64,000 nucleotides of DNA, taken from positions 186,001 through 250,000 of the forward strand of contig MU008175.1 in NCBI GenBank assembly GCA_010909165.1. The letters are read 5' to 3'. Both the position numbers and the translations under genes were made by a program. Below, in pieces: positions 46,351 to 57,781 of the stretch (position 1 is the first letter of the stretch; every line of letters starts with the position of its first letter). Below the pieces are notes generated by a model, which did no database searches, was not told the origin of the DNA, and was given only the letters and a program-made list of their open reading frames with translations. The DNA comes from Anthoceros angustus (Eukaryota; Streptophyta; Anthocerotopsida; Anthocerotales; Anthocerotaceae).

Positions 46351-49300
46351 TTCTCACCTTCTAAACAAGCAAGGCGCCTACTCTCCTCTTATAAGGCACC
46401 ACTTGCACCGCCTCCGAAAAATCACCAACTCGACCCACAACGACACAACACAATTGCGTGTCCCGCCGAAAGGAGCCTATCACGGCGCCAGGACCCCCGA
46501 TCCACACCGCGATTTCGTCCCTACTTCTAAGACCACTCTTCTCCACCTGTGAGCGCCTTTACTTGCAGTTTGGATTCTGGCCCCTTAGGCTCGCCTGTGG
46601 CCTTCCACTAACACCTACACCTCTAATCCTCTACTCATCTCCTCATCCTCTTCCTCCTATTCTAACCTCGCGGCTTATCGCCTCGCCTCACGGCACAACC
46701 GCCTGGGTCGGCCTCCACCAAAAGTTCTTCCTTGGGCCGGTTATGAGTTTGACACGCGAGAACCTCCAGGAGTCTTTCCTGTCTACCCTCAAGCCGAGAG
46801 TTCCCGGCATTGCCACACACCCAAAGCAAAGCACACAACCATTCACAAGGGGAGCAACTGCTTAGGCGCTGAGCAAGTCCTCCACCAAGCACTCCGACCA
46901 CCGCGACTTCCTCTCTACAGACTGCTGGGGCTCAAAGACAGAAATTCCTTTACAATGGCAAAGGACTCATGGTATGGAAGCGCAAGACATGATACTTTAC
47001 TTTGTGAAATCCTCCTCCTCTTATAGGAGGCCTTCCACATACAACCTCCCTTGGTGACCCCGCAGTCACCTTTTCCAATATTCTATTATTTCCTACCGCC
47101 AAGATTTAATGTCCTGCATCTAAGTCCTCGATCCTTGGTAAATTCTATTCTAGCAACTTCACCTAAGATCATCCTTAAAGGATGTCACCACATCACCTAT
47201 CCTTCTATTCTTCCAAACTCATTTATGGTCTTTGACCTTAGTCTCACGCTGGGTGGTGGATGTCTGTGGATTGGCTCCTCCTTTTGCTCTGCCCTTCCCT
47301 GATCTGCCTTCTTCCGTGTGGGGCAAGTACAATCCCTTCCTCCCTCCGGGTGGCGCCTGATTCCTCTCATCGCGCGCCTCCACAGGCGCCTTCTCCACCT
47401 CCGCCGCTGTCGCGCTTCATCAAGCATCACTGTAGTCCGCGGACCATGGGGTAGGCCGACTACCATATAGTCCGTCCCTTTCTCCTCTTCTCTTCCTCTC
47501 TCCATCGGATGACTTGGGTTGAAGATCTTTGCTCTTCCTCCTTGTTTGATTTGTCCATACATGGAGCATTCTTCAAAGATTCTTCCCCATTCACCGATGT
47601 TCCGCCTAATCCTCCGGCCTTTTGCTGCTGGTCTCCTCGGCCCGGCTCCTCCCTTATCCGTGGGTGAGGGAATTCTCACCCCTCCCTTCCTCGGCCTGAT
47701 CGTCCATCTCCTCCGGGGTTGCTCCCCACCCCCTCTCCTCCGGGGTATGCCACCCCCGGCTCATCTCCCAGCCGCGGCCCGACTCCCCCTGCCCCACTGC
47801 AGCTGCACCCGTAGTCCGCATCACCGCGAGGGAGGCCACCACCAGGTAGTCCTGCATCACCGTGGTAGGTGACTCGGAGGTGGGCTGTCCTCCTGCTCTC
47901 CGCCATCTTCCTCTCTTGGCCGCGGCCTCCTCCTCCCTCCCTCGACTTGAGTCCATGAGTCCACCTGGCCTCATCAAAATGAGGCCTCCGCACTGCGCTC
48001 CTTCCGTCATCATGAGGACCCAATGTCCTCCTCTTGGCCAAACCGTAACACTCATTGTTGGCCTTCAAAATCTATGGAGGTGAGCCCCAAGCTGATTGCA
48101 TTTGGAGATCATCTGTGGGCCACTCTCCATCCTCACACCTACCTTGTAGGCGCCTCGGTGGTCAATTCCCCACCTTCACATGGAGGTCACATTCTCCTCC
48201 TTGCTTCTCTCGGCTAATTTTGCTTGAAGGCATAATCCCAAAATCTTCCTTACCACAAGATTGTATGCACCACCTTCTTGTGGTGCTCCTCCGGACCTCC
48301 TGTCCAGTCCTGCTTGGCAAGCCTCCTCTCCTTGCCAAGCATCTTCTCGCTCTCCAACTCGGTTCTGGTCTTGAGCTTCAGCTGCTTCTCCTCCAAATTG
48401 TACCGGTCCCCAATTCCTCTTCCATGTCCCGGATTTTGATGGCTTGAGTAGCCATCACTGCTCGCCCCATTTGCCGGACCGCCACCCTCCCTAGAGCCTT
48501 GCTTGCCCTTTCGCTTGCTCTAATTGGGCAAAATGCTCCGCCTTTTGCCTCCATGAGTCCTGGGTTGCTCGCTTCTCCTCTTGACAACCTTCCTCCAGAC
48601 CTTCTCTCCTACCGGTCCATGGTCGCTTGGAGTTTCTCCACCTTCTCCAACTTGCCTTCTCATCGGACTCATGGCCTCCACTGCCATTTGGTCCCCGCTC
48701 CTCCGCCATGTCTTCTTGACTTCCTCATGCCCACAAGGAGGCTGCTAGCCCCTAGCCCCTTCAAATCCACATGGCTGAGTGCTTCACAAGCACTCAAAGA
48801 ATCTCCTAGGGGCCCTACCCCCCTCCTCCTTCTTGCTGGAAATCTCAGCCTCCCTCGCACGGATCGCGCGGGTCCCCTCACGCCGCCCATCCGCCTCCCA
48901 GCGGGTGAGGCGGCTGGGCGCTCATGCCCTCGCTTCTCCTTCCCTTCCCCACGAGGCGCTTGCACGTGCACCCGCCACTGCAGTAGGTGCCCCTCACGTC
49001 GCCTACCTACTGCGGTAGGTTGACCGCCTACATGTAGCCGCACCACCGGGTAGGCTGCCTCACCGGTAGCCGGTGCCTCTTCCCTAGGCACACGAGATGG
49101 TGGGGACTCCCACCCTTGGGTCACACTCCTGGTAGTCCTTCTCATAGACTACCACCGGCCTCCTGGCCGCTTGCTCTTCCTCCTCCTTGCTCTTGTGGGG
49201 AAAGATTCCCACTCGCAACCTTGTTGCCTCCACTCCTCCGCCCCTTGCTGTGTGCTTGTGGAGGTCCGACCTCCCATGGTCTTCCTCAAAAAGGCAAAGG

Positions 49301-50640
49301 CCTTCCAAGCTTGGCTGGAGATGGATTATCTCAAGGATGCCAAGCATCTCCTTGCTTGTAGGAGTCCCTCCGTTTCCCACAAATGCCACCAATAGGTGCT
49401 AAGATAAGGCCTTGGCCCTTCCTCATCCACCGAATTTGGCTTGAGGAGCCCTGTGGTGTATGTAGGCCTCATACATGATGGTCCCCAATCCGCTTGGCTG
49501 GAAATCTTCCACAAAATTGAGGAAGTAAATAAGAAGTCCGTTGGTAATTCACCAACCCCAACACATTTAAAGAGCCTCACATGCTATCCGCCTTCCACCC
49601 AGCCATTCTCCTCCTCCATCCATCATGTCAGGACCTCTGGATTTCTGAGGGGTCCTCTTCCTCCATTGACCTTCTCGAGGAGAGCAATTCGAGCCTCCTC
49701 CTCCGCCTTCCATACACCGTCGAATGCTCCTACGGTCCAACATGGATGAGCATTCCTCTCCAGAAGGCAAGGGCGCTCGATTGATGGAGGTTGATGTAAC
49801 ACTCCTCAATCAATTCCAAATTGGTGTAGGCCCATTGGCTATACACCCATCCTAATTGGATGTTTTCCTCCTCTCGCCCATTGCCGAAATCAACCAAATC
49901 CTCGGGGTTGAGCTGCAGCAAGTGAATTGGGGCATCTGTTCATCTCCACAGCGGCGCGCTGGCTTCTTTCCTTTCCTTCCTCGCAGGAGGAGCCCTTGGC
50001 AGGCGGTTCCTTCCCGTTGCCCTTTCTTGCTCGAGGCATGGCGCCTTGTTACTCAAGTGCTTCAAAGAAAGGAATTACTTCCCAAGGTGGCTTCAAACAC
50101 TCCTCCTTTGGCGCTGGCAACAACACTCAACCAGAAGCACAAGTGCACGTTAGTCCCACGCTCCCCCTGCTGCCAATTCTCCTAGGCCTCTCCTCAGTGG
50201 TAAGGCGCCAGGTGTGGTAGGCCTCCTCTCGCTCTTAATTCCCTCAATTCGCCGAAGGCCCCAATCACGCCCCGCCTCGGCTTCCTCCACACTCGCGATG
50301 CTCGAAGCTCCTCCCGCTTCCTTCAGTTGGAGTGCCCTTCTACCTCCTCGATGCTTTAGAGCGTTTGATGGCCTCCTCTTCTCTTTTCTCCTAATCCAGC
50401 TAGGGTTTCTTCTCCTTCTCGCGCTCCACCTTCCTTTCGTTCGCAAGCCGTGGCGACGATGGCGATGGCAGCCTTCCTTCTCCTCTTCCTCGCCTCTACG
50501 CTCAATCTTCACGACTTACGTCGTGAAGAGAGTTGGAGCCCAAACTGCACTTTGCCCTCCTTGGATTGTTGCCACCTGGAGACTTCCCAACCCTAGATTT
50601 GGTTTACCATCCTAAAATACCTAATCCTACCTAAACTGCC
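46351..50640 (-). pseudogene. Long decayed minus-strand coding region, family not recognised
   Basis: Consecutive minus-strand ORFs read like pieces of one protein. 50150-50512 is basic and Arg-rich. 49730-49921 has LQLNPEDLVDFGNGREEENI and LELIEECYINLHQSSALAFW. 49326-49580 has PTDFLFTSSILWKISSQADW and RPYLSTYWWHLWETEGLL. 48491-48709 and 48378-48587 have Gln/Glu-rich, coiled-coil-like stretches (QKAEHFAQLEQAKGQARL). 47197-47679 is basic. Regular aromatic and acidic content and one orientation throughout suggest a genuine, now broken, polyprotein or gag of a large retroelement reading 50.6 to 46.4 kb. I could not match any block to a known family. The plus strand is correspondingly C/T-rich and its ORFs look like shadows. 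Confidence 0.4.
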
Positions 50641-50727
50641 TATTTCCCTATCCTATTTGCTACCCCTAATGAATTACCTTCTAATTAATCTTATTTATTT
50701 ATCTCGCTATTGGTGAAACATGATAAT

Positions 50728-50746
50728 TTTTGAAGGGGGGGAATAT
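50728..50746 (+). other. Possible polypurine tract and LTR start
   Basis: TTTTTGAAGGGGGGGAATA followed by TAGTAACCCCC resembles the polypurine tract and 3' LTR start of plant Ty3/Gypsy elements. It would be plus-stranded, unlike the coding debris to its left, and no matching second LTR was found, so it is uncertain. Confidence 0.3.
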
Positions 50747-51559
50747 AGTAACCCCCTTCGGTCGAGACAGCACCCCCTTGTCACGAAGAACACCTTTCCT
50801 AGAATAGCATATCTGCCCTACTTTGATAATGCGCACACCCTTTCTGAGGTCATACCTTTGATAAAAGATGCACTTTCAAGTCTACACCCGAAACCGGAGC
50901 ATGAGGGTGGGCCCATTTATGCTTAGTAGAATGCATAGAGGCTGCCATTTTCATATGTTTATTACAACCGAAAACTTTTACTTTCAAGTGGTGGAACACA
51001 ATGAAAACAATCTTGTACTAGCGGAGTCTCATTTCAATGGTCGTGAGAACATTGCAACAAACAATCGCTAAAGGAGGAAGTGGTCATCGATCGACAATAG
51101 TCATTGAAGAGTGCGGGCGACTCATCCATGCCTTGCGCCAAATCGAGTCACCACCGCCATATTCGGAGGCGGTCCATATCCTCCGCCTCAAAGTTGTCGC
51201 TCTCCATTGCTTGCCTGCCTTCAATAGTATCATTCTTGGGCCTGGTCGACGGTGTCGATCGCCACACAAGATCTATCGGCCGACCTCATCCAAAAGGTCG
51301 CCACCGTGGTCTTCAACCTTCTGGCACTCAATGCAACCACTTGGGCTTTAAGGCAATGCCAACGTCCTTAAAATGAACAAAGCTAGTTGCCCATGCGCCC
51401 ATGCAAGCATCCTTAAATTCAACAAAGTTGAGTTATTAAGAAGATATGGGTTTTGAGCACAGACCTATTCATCACTACATCTTTCTCCCAAACACTTGAC
51501 CAATGGTCCCAAGTTACAAATCTATTGAGCCGCTAAATATTCATTTTCTTAAAGACAGC
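50747..51559. other. Unassigned sequence, possibly LTR-derived
   Basis: No domain is visible. Short plus-strand ORFs (up to 104 codons) have no recognisable motif. 'cttaaa(a/t)t(g/t)aacaaagt/c' recurs at about 51369 and 51412, hinting at small local duplication. Confidence 0.35.
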
Positions 51560-51800
51560 CTATGAGGAGGCCGGCGGCCATGGGTAGGGTGTGCTAGGGG
51601 AGGCCGGCGGCCCATGGCGGCATGGTGTGCTAGGGGAGGCGCCGGCGGCGCCCATGGGCGAGGTGTGCTGGGGAGGCGTCGGCGGCGGCGCCCATGGGCG
51701 GGCGTGTGCTAGGGGAAAGCCGGCCCGGCCGGCGCCCATGGGCATGGCGGGCGTGTTGGGGAGGGCACCATGGGCGGTGTGCTAGGGGGCGCCGGCGCCA
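51560..51800. repeat. GC-rich minisatellite (GGCGCCCATGGGCG / GTGTGCTAGGGGA units)
   Basis: Six or seven irregular units of about 30-45 bases combine GGCCGGCGGC or GGCGGCG, a CCCATGGGC palindrome and GTGTGCTAGGGGAGGC. Unit boundaries drift. Minus-strand ORFs across it (repeating SPSTPCRHGPPASPSTP-like sequence) are repeat-driven. Confidence 0.75.
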
Positions 51801-52766
51801 TAATGGCCGAGCATCTTGAGGGCGGCGGCGGCCCGCCCTCGCCGCACCAGTTGCCACCCAGGTGGTGCGTGGAGGGGAGGCGGCCGGCCCGGCGTACCCT
51901 CCTGGTGAATGAACAACCAGAATCTTGGCCGCCGGCCGGCCCCAGCGTGCCATTGTAACCCTCCCACACACCCCTGTCATTGGCACTTCCATCGGTGTAG
52001 GCTAACCTTGGCGGCAACCTTGGAAGGCTAACCTTAGAAGCAAATCTTGCGAAATCGAGGCCGGCATCACGGTCGGTCGGTGTAGAGGTACTCCTCCGAG
52101 GAAACATCGTATGCGGTGGGACGAAGCGATAAGGGATAAGCTTTGCGAGTTCGTGGCTTCATATAACACCTGCAAGTCAAAGTCTTGGGGTAAAGATAGT
52201 GATGACAATGCGGAAGAAAATTGGACCAAGTGATGATGAAGGAGTTGAACTACGGGGATGAGTGAAATCTACGTTTTTTCAGGTCCCGGAGTTAATGTTG
52301 TAAATGCAGTTCTTGATATTCTGTGTTGAAATACTGTCAGTGGCTTTTGTGGTGTCATAACAAAACCACATTTTCCTCCAAAGCGAGTTCTGATCGTCCC
52401 TTCCCGTGAGCGGCCTTCCTCCAGTTCCTACTTTGCATTATTCCCTAGGTTCGAGTTTGCGACCACCATTCGAAACAAACATTGCTAGATGGAAAGTAGT
52501 AACTTTATTGGTGACACCCTTTTTGGATTTGTTTTGTAATGCCTTCAAAGCTGTTTAGGGCCATCAGAAACCCCTTCGAGATTATTTGCGGAAAACCCTC
52601 TTGATTATTCACCCCTTAAAAATTATCATGTTGTGAGCATATATAGTGGATATCCCCCTATTCTAATTTCCTTTTACGGCGAGATCTCGTCGGGTCTGCA
52701 GTGATGCCGACCTACCATGGTGATGCGCTTTTCCTCGACCTACAGGCGTAATGTGGCGACCTCGGG
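51801..52766. other. Unassigned sequence between minisatellite and Copia element
   Basis: A minus-strand frame (51709-52107) contains LAYTDGSANDRG, which loosely resembles the YTDGS start of an RNase H domain, but nothing following it fits. The rest, including 52.2-52.7 kb, shows no feature. The bases GTGATGCCGACCTACC at 52701-52716 resemble GTGATGCCTTGACCTACC just right of the Copia element and may reflect shared flanking sequence. Confidence 0.35.
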
Positions 52767-53021
52767 TGAAGGATCGTGGGCGACCATGCTTTGGTGGAAA
52801 GAGGAGGAGGAGGAGGAAGTGTAGCTCTCCCATTGAGATGAGGCTTGGAGGGTATTTATACCCTCCAATAGGGCTCCCTAGGAAGCTCCACAAGAAGCTC
52901 CTAGGAAGGAGCACAAGAAGCTTCCTAGTGATTAGCTTCAGCTAAACTAATGATACTTAACTGACACCTAACTTAGACTAAGTGTATTAGTCTAAGTACA
53001 TTGGGCTTTAATACCCTTACA
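52767..53021 (-). repeat. Copia 3' LTR
   Basis: Plus-strand TGAAGGATCGTGG ... ATACCCTTACA, so TG...CA ends in either orientation. Shares GAGATGAGGCTTGGAGG, TATTTATACCCTCCAATAG and CACAAGAAGCTCCTAGGAAG with the right LTR. It contains the near-palindromic TTAGACTAAGTGTATTAGTC. Confidence 0.9.
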
Positions 53022-53022
53022 A

Positions 53023-53033
53023 CCTCCCACTTA
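53023..53033 (-). other. Copia polypurine tract
   Basis: The minus strand reads TAAGTGGGAGG one base before the 3' LTR, the expected primer site for plus-strand DNA synthesis. Confidence 0.75.
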
Positions 53034-53063
53034 AAGGCCAATTTACCTTCGTAGGAGAATGGA

Positions 53064-53869
53064 CTATCTCATGCCCATCAGTGTCCGAGCTTGTGCAAAT
53101 TGCTCCGTAGAGAGTCCCTTGGTAAGAATATCTGCAGGGTTCTGGCTGGTGTGAACCTTGACAAGTTGTACCCTCTTGTCATCCAACACCTCTCGAATGA
53201 AGTGATACTTCACATCCACATGTTTAGTCTTCGCATGAAACACTGGATTCTTTGCCAATTGGATAGCACTGCTATCACAATGCAACACCGGCGACTCAAC
53301 CTTGATCCCCAAGTCTCCCACTAAACGAGCAAGCCATATGGCTTCCTTGCAAGCCTCGATTCGCAACATACTCGGCCTCTGTGGTAGATAGCGTAATCGC
53401 AAACGAGATCGCCATGAGACGCCCCTCCAACATGAAGACATAACGATGTGGACCTCCTTTTGTCCATATCCCGCATAATCGGATCTGTACCCAACCACAT
53501 GCATCTTCACTACCAAAACATATGCACAAAGCTTTTGTACCATTCGGATACCTCATAACTCCTTTTCGCCTCCCAATGCTTCTTGCGTGGTTTGACATAA
53601 CTCCTAACCACTCCCACCAAAGGCAATGTCGACGTGTAGCAATCATTGCATACATCAAACTCCCTACATGAGTATGGGACCTTCTCCATTTCCTTTTGTC
53701 CTCCTCGAGCTTGGGCAATCCGCGCTAGTTTCACATATGGAGGCAATGGAGTACCCAATGGCTTCCCTTCTCCATGTTGAAACGTTGAAGCACCACTATT
53801 ATTGCAGACAAATAAAGCGCTTATGTCTTCCGAATCACGCATGCCAAGTATATGGCTCGCCTCTCCCAA
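53064..53869 (-). pseudogene. Copia RNase H domain and end of RT
   Basis: In the minus-strand ORF at 53064-53543, EACKEAIWLARLVGDLGI, then CDSSAIQLAKNPVFHAKTKH and VDVKYHFIREVLDD, then HTSQNPADILTKGLS, are the classical Copia RNase H C-terminal blocks. The first acidic residue block (TEAEYVA) sits in an overlapping frame (53296-53718). 53510-53869 adds the connecting region after RT with MEKVPY and the GSLMYAMIATR-like block. At least three frames are needed to read through it. Confidence 0.9.
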
Positions 53870-54780
53870 GTCTCATTTCAAAGTGAGCATTCAACTTTGA
53901 CTTCAACAAATCTCATCGATCTGTTCCCGGAATTAGCATATCATCCACATAGAGGATCAAAATGAGCAAGCTTTGATCCTTAGCTTGCTCGATAGAGGCA
54001 ATGATCCTCATCGCTACGTTTGTAGCCTTGAGAAAGCATAAATGAGTGGAACTTGTGATACCCTCTCTGCCTGTTTCAAACCATAAAGGCTCTTCCTCAA
54101 CGCACACCGGATGCTCTTTGCCCTTCTCAACAAAACCTTGGTTTCATGTAGACGTCCTCTTGAAGGTCACCATGCAAGAATGCCGTCTTGACATCCATCT
54201 GTACAAGTTCCATATCATTCCCGCAACCAAAGCAAGAACACATCGCAGTTGTCATTTTGACTCGTGAGAAAATCTCATCAAAGTCAATGCCAGTTGTTGC
54301 TTGAAACCCTTAGCAACCAATCGGGCCTTGTACTTTGGTTTGCCATCAAGCGGTATGACCTTCATCTTGTACACCCATTTGCACAGTAGTGCCTTCTTAT
54401 CCTTAGCAACGGAACCAACTCCCAAGTTTGGTTCTTATGCGTAATTCATTTCGCATGGCCTTCTCCCACTTGTCTTTGTTACTCGTGTGAGCCTCTTTGT
54501 AAGAAGAGGGTTCCCCACAATCTGTCGATAACATAATCCGAGATGGATCATACCGGAGGTCGTGTAATCTGCGACCTCGACCCAGGCACCTCTATAGGTG
54601 CTTGTTCGACTCTTGGTTCATCTACGGTGGAGGAATGTGCTCACATTACCACGGTTTTCAACCGCCCATGATGATCATGTCCATCTTCTTGGAAGATCAC
54701 CCTTCGCACCTCCACAGTTGGAGTAGGCTTCCTGCATCTTGTTCTCATTGAAGAACACGTCGTTAGTACGAACAACCTTT
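53870..54780 (-). pseudogene. Copia reverse transcriptase
   Basis: Minus-strand frames show the blocks KWVYKMK (near 54370), ARLVAKGFKQQ (near 54320), VQMDVKTAFLHG (54175-54210, here split), and ILYVDDML at 53943-53966. The last carries the intact YVDD catalytic motif, inside the ORF at 53913-54107 with SLLILILYVDDMLIPG. Frame changes between blocks leave no continuous ORF. The domain copied the element RNA. Confidence 0.88.
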
Positions 54781-55770
54781 CTAGCCTCGATCCCACAAGC
54801 GGTATCCCATCTCACGAATCACCATAGCCAAGAAAAATACATTTCTTGGACTTAGGTGCCAACTTGTCCCGAAACTCTTTTGGAACATGGCGGATGCCTC
54901 ACACCAAACACTCGCAGATGCTTGTAGGATGGTTTCTTTCCGGACCATAGCTCCTCGAACTCCGCCATCAATGACCTTATTAGGAGATCTAATAAGATGA
55001 ATGCAGTGACACCTTCGCCCAAAACCCATTAGGCAATCCGAGTTTGACAACAAACTACGCATCCTCTCCGAATGGTTCTTCATCCGCTCACACCATTTTG
55101 TGGAGGAGTACGGCGATCAATTCTCTTTTGATTCCTTGGAATCAGAATGACCGAAAGCTTTCAACATACTCGCCACCATTATCGTCTTAGACACTTCAAT
55201 GGCGGTGATTCTCTACAAGGGTGACAAATTTCAAACACCGTCGAACTTCATCCTTTTCCTCAAAGGATAAACCCACACCTTGCGTGAGAAATCATCTATG
55301 AAAGTGACAAAATAGGAGGCACCGCCTAATGATGCGATGAGGCATAGGTCCACATACATCGTGAACCAACTCAAGAGGTTTACTTCTACTTTTTCTGTGT
55401 TCGATGTGATGATTTTGTCTGCTTCCCATATAAACTGCTCACATCGAGAGATCGAGAAGTTAACAGGATATAACCGAGCGAGATAAAACCTTCATTCCCT
55501 TCGAGACATATGTCCTAACCGCAATGCCACAAGGAAACATTTGGCGCTCACCTGATCACATGATCTTTGGATGTTTACAAGTGAGTACAAAGTGCCACAC
55601 TGATCCACGAGCTAACACAAGAGAACCTTTGGAGATCTTCCAAGAGTGATCCCCAAAACCAGGTGGTAACCGGATCATCCAACTCTGCGCTAATCATGCT
55701 CTTTGTCAACTTGAACATGCCTAACGCGTCCTTGATGAATGAAGATCCGTTGTCAAACTTGAGTTGCACA
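54781..55770 (-). pseudogene. Copia integrase with GAG-pre-integrase region
   Basis: The minus-strand ORF at 54781-55083 carries pieces of the integrase C-terminal part (LSPRNVFFLAMVIREMGYRL resembles SRKC.FLGYG...GYRLWDP). Near 55310, in other frames, FVTFIDDFSRKVWVYPL marks the catalytic core with its central DDFSR motif. 55575-55769 has MQLKFDNGSSFIKDALGMFK, the pre-integrase/protease side. All blocks are in Copia order but spread over frames. Confidence 0.82.
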
Positions 55771-55884
55771 TCACCTACGCCGCATGCATAGTTATTTCCA
55801 AGCCTAACGCATCCTTTCCTTGTAGCATCATACGTGCTAAACCACTCTCTATGAGGAGTAACATGGAAAGATGCACCGAGTCAA

Positions 55885-56467
55885 TTATCCAATTGCGTAA
55901 TAAATGACTATCCACGGTAATTTGTGCAAATTCAAGTAAGAAGAGATAAGGACATCTCCGTCCTCAACGAGTTTAACTCTTCCAACTGACGAAGTCGCCT
56001 TCTTGTCGTCGCTTCTTCTCTTTTCCTTGGTCCTTTTGAACTTCTCGCTCTCTTTTGAAGTGACCCCTTTTGTGACAATAGTGACACTCCACATTCTTAC
56101 GACTACGAGATTTGCTGAGAAGCTTCGTCGTTGCTTCCCTTCGCGTGGACCTCCCTCTCACTATGAGGGCGGAACCTTTGGAAGGTTCCATGTTTTCCTT
56201 CACCTCCTCGTTAACGCTACCTTCTACATTTACAATGGTAAGACCACTAGCAGGCGGTACTCGGTCGAAGGTGTCCCAACTCTCGTAATGTGACCAGAAA
56301 CATAGCTCTCTCACGGAACGTGATACCTTGAGATGAGAGCTGGCTGAAAATGGTATTGAAATCATTCGATGATCGGACATCCTCGTCCCTTCCTTCATCT
56401 TCAAGTCCACCAAAGTTTCAACCAATACACGAAGCCGCACTTTGCTTCTCATACAGTCACACGCCAC
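55885..56467 (-). pseudogene. Copia gag C-terminal half with degenerate CCHC zinc knuckle, and protease start
   Basis: The ORF at 55973-56467 contains NVECHYCHKRGHFKRE, a zinc knuckle whose last cysteine has become arginine, preceded by a basic Ser/Arg linker (KLLSKSRSRK). 55885-56094 continues with VKLVEDGDVLISSY and WIVIYY, the place where a DSGA protease motif would follow; the motif itself is lost. Gag packages element RNA; without the final cysteine the knuckle would not bind zinc normally. Confidence 0.85.
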
Positions 56468-56559
56468 GCCAGTAACTCGTGGTCTTATCTTTCACATTGA
56501 AGTACACTGACAATGTTAGCATGATAGTAGATCTAGCAAGCTCATCCAGTCCCGCCACT

Positions 56560-56705
56560 CATCCCCGTCACTATCGGTTTGACGCCTAACAACTTTATGG
56601 GCTTGATCCGCTTTTTACTAGAACATTATACACTTGTTCTTTTCCGAGCGGGAAGTTAGTACCATCTAACTCTCGATATTGAACATGACGTTTTCGATGA
56701 AGACA
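56560..56705 (-). pseudogene. Copia gag N-terminal fragment
   Basis: In this minus-strand stretch a frame reads ELDGTNFPLGKEQVYNVLV, matching the (K/E)LDG.NF..WK..M...L start of plant Copia gag proteins. It places the gag start at about 56.7 kb, so the leader back to the PBS is about 800 bases, unusually long. Confidence 0.7.
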
Positions 56706-56826
56706 TCATGACTCAAAAATCGATACTGATAAAACACACTCAACTCGCCTTGTTAGAAAAGTCAAAGAAGAAAAGTCCCGTCGTGTATTTTGCCGTTGAT
56801 CCATTCCACGAGTATCCGCCGAATCG

Positions 56827-57450
56827 TTGCGAATTTTCTCACCGACGCCCGCCGGCACTCTCACCGCGCCCGCGGCTGCCCCGCGCCGCGCTGCGCGGCC
56901 ACCGCGCCGCCGCGGCCCCGCACCGGCGCCCCGCAACCACACGGCGCCAACCGCGGCCACGCGCCCGCCGCAGCCACGGCCGCGCCGCCGCGGCCGCCTG
57001 CGCACCCGCCGGCGCCGCGCGCGCTGCGTGCGCGGCGCGCGCTGCGGCCGCGCGCGCGCGCCCGGGCTGCGGGCGCGCGCTCCGCGCCCGGGCTGCGCCC
57101 CCAGGCCCGGCGCTGCGCCCGCCCGCCCGCGGGCGCCCCGCTGCGCCCGCGGCTGGCGCCCCGCGCTGGCGGCGCGCGCGCCCGCGGCTGGGCCGCCGCG
57201 GCGGGCGCGCCCGCGGCTGGCCGCCCAGCGCGCCCCGCCTGGCGCTCGCGCCCATGGCCCGGCGCGCGCCTGCCGCGCTCGCGGCCGCGCTGCGGCCGCG
57301 CCCGCGCCCCGCGTGCCGCGCCCCGCGGCCGCGCCCCGTGCCGCGCTCCGCGTGCCGCCGCGGCCCCGCTCGCCGCGGCCTCCACCGCCTGCGGCCTCGC
57401 GCGCCTCGCGGCCGCGGCCTCGCCCGCTCGGCGGCTGCGTTCGCGGCCTC
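56827..57450. repeat. Extreme GC block in the Copia leader
   Basis: About 620 bases contain hardly any A or T (by eye above 85% G+C) and are made of GCGCGC, CCCGCGGCTG, GCGCCCGGGCTGC and similar quasi-repeats. Because stop codons need A or T, four to five frames stay open for 200-260 codons on both strands; those ORFs (Ala/Arg/Pro/Gly only) are not genes. The composition is unlike either side. Confidence 0.85.
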
Positions 57451-57521
57451 GCGATGGATCACACCTGCAATTCCACGGGCGCCGCACTAGAAAATTCTAG
57501 CATCACAACACACCAAACCAT

Positions 57522-57533
57522 GGCTCGATACCG
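57522..57533 (-). other. Degenerate Copia primer-binding site
   Basis: The plus strand GGCTCGATACC next to the LTR edge equals the reverse complement of TGGTATCAGAGC (initiator tRNA-Met type) minus one base and with its end changed. Confidence 0.65.
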
Positions 57534-57535
57534 GT

Positions 57536-57781
57536 TGAAGGATCGTGGTGGCGCCATGGGAAAGAGGAGAGGAGAGGAGGAGGCAAGAGTAGCTCTCTCT
57601 CATTGAGATGAGGCTTGGAGGTATTTATACCCTCCAATAGCTCCTAGGAAGCTCCACAAGAAGCTCCTAGGAAGGAGCACAAGAAGCTTCCTAGTGATTA
57701 GCTTAAGCTAAACTAATGATATCGACACCTAACTTAGACTAAGTGTATTAGTCTAAGTACATTGAACTTTAATACCCTTAC
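57536..57781 (-). repeat. Copia 5' LTR
   Basis: TGAAGGATCGTGG ... ATACCCTTAC; about 246 bp, aligning over its whole length to the left LTR with scattered substitutions and short indels. The final CA is CG here. Confidence 0.88.

Larger units (their letters stand above)
52767..57781 (-). mobile_element. Ty1/Copia LTR retrotransposon, complete structure but inactivated
   Basis: Two LTRs of about 250 bp flank 4.5 kb of internal sequence that reads on the minus strand from right to left in Copia order: gag with zinc knuckle, protease/GAG-pre-integrase region, integrase, RT and RNase H. A polypurine tract abuts the left (3') LTR and a degenerate initiator-tRNA-Met-type primer-binding site abuts the right (5') LTR. 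Many frameshifts and stops break the polyprotein. The LTRs differ by scattered substitutions and indels, so the insertion is not recent. A GC-extreme block occupies the leader between PBS and gag. No exact 5-bp target duplication is visible at the ends. Confidence 0.92.

Noticed and set aside
51709-52107. RNase H domain (YTDGSAND motif)
   Set aside because: Only the first block fits; none of the later catalytic or structural blocks follow, and the ORF continues into minisatellite.
56708-57606. Five overlapping ORFs of 207-260 codons on both strands
   Set aside because: They exist only because the block has almost no A or T, hence no stop codons; the products are Ala/Arg/Pro/Gly only and overlap one another on both strands.
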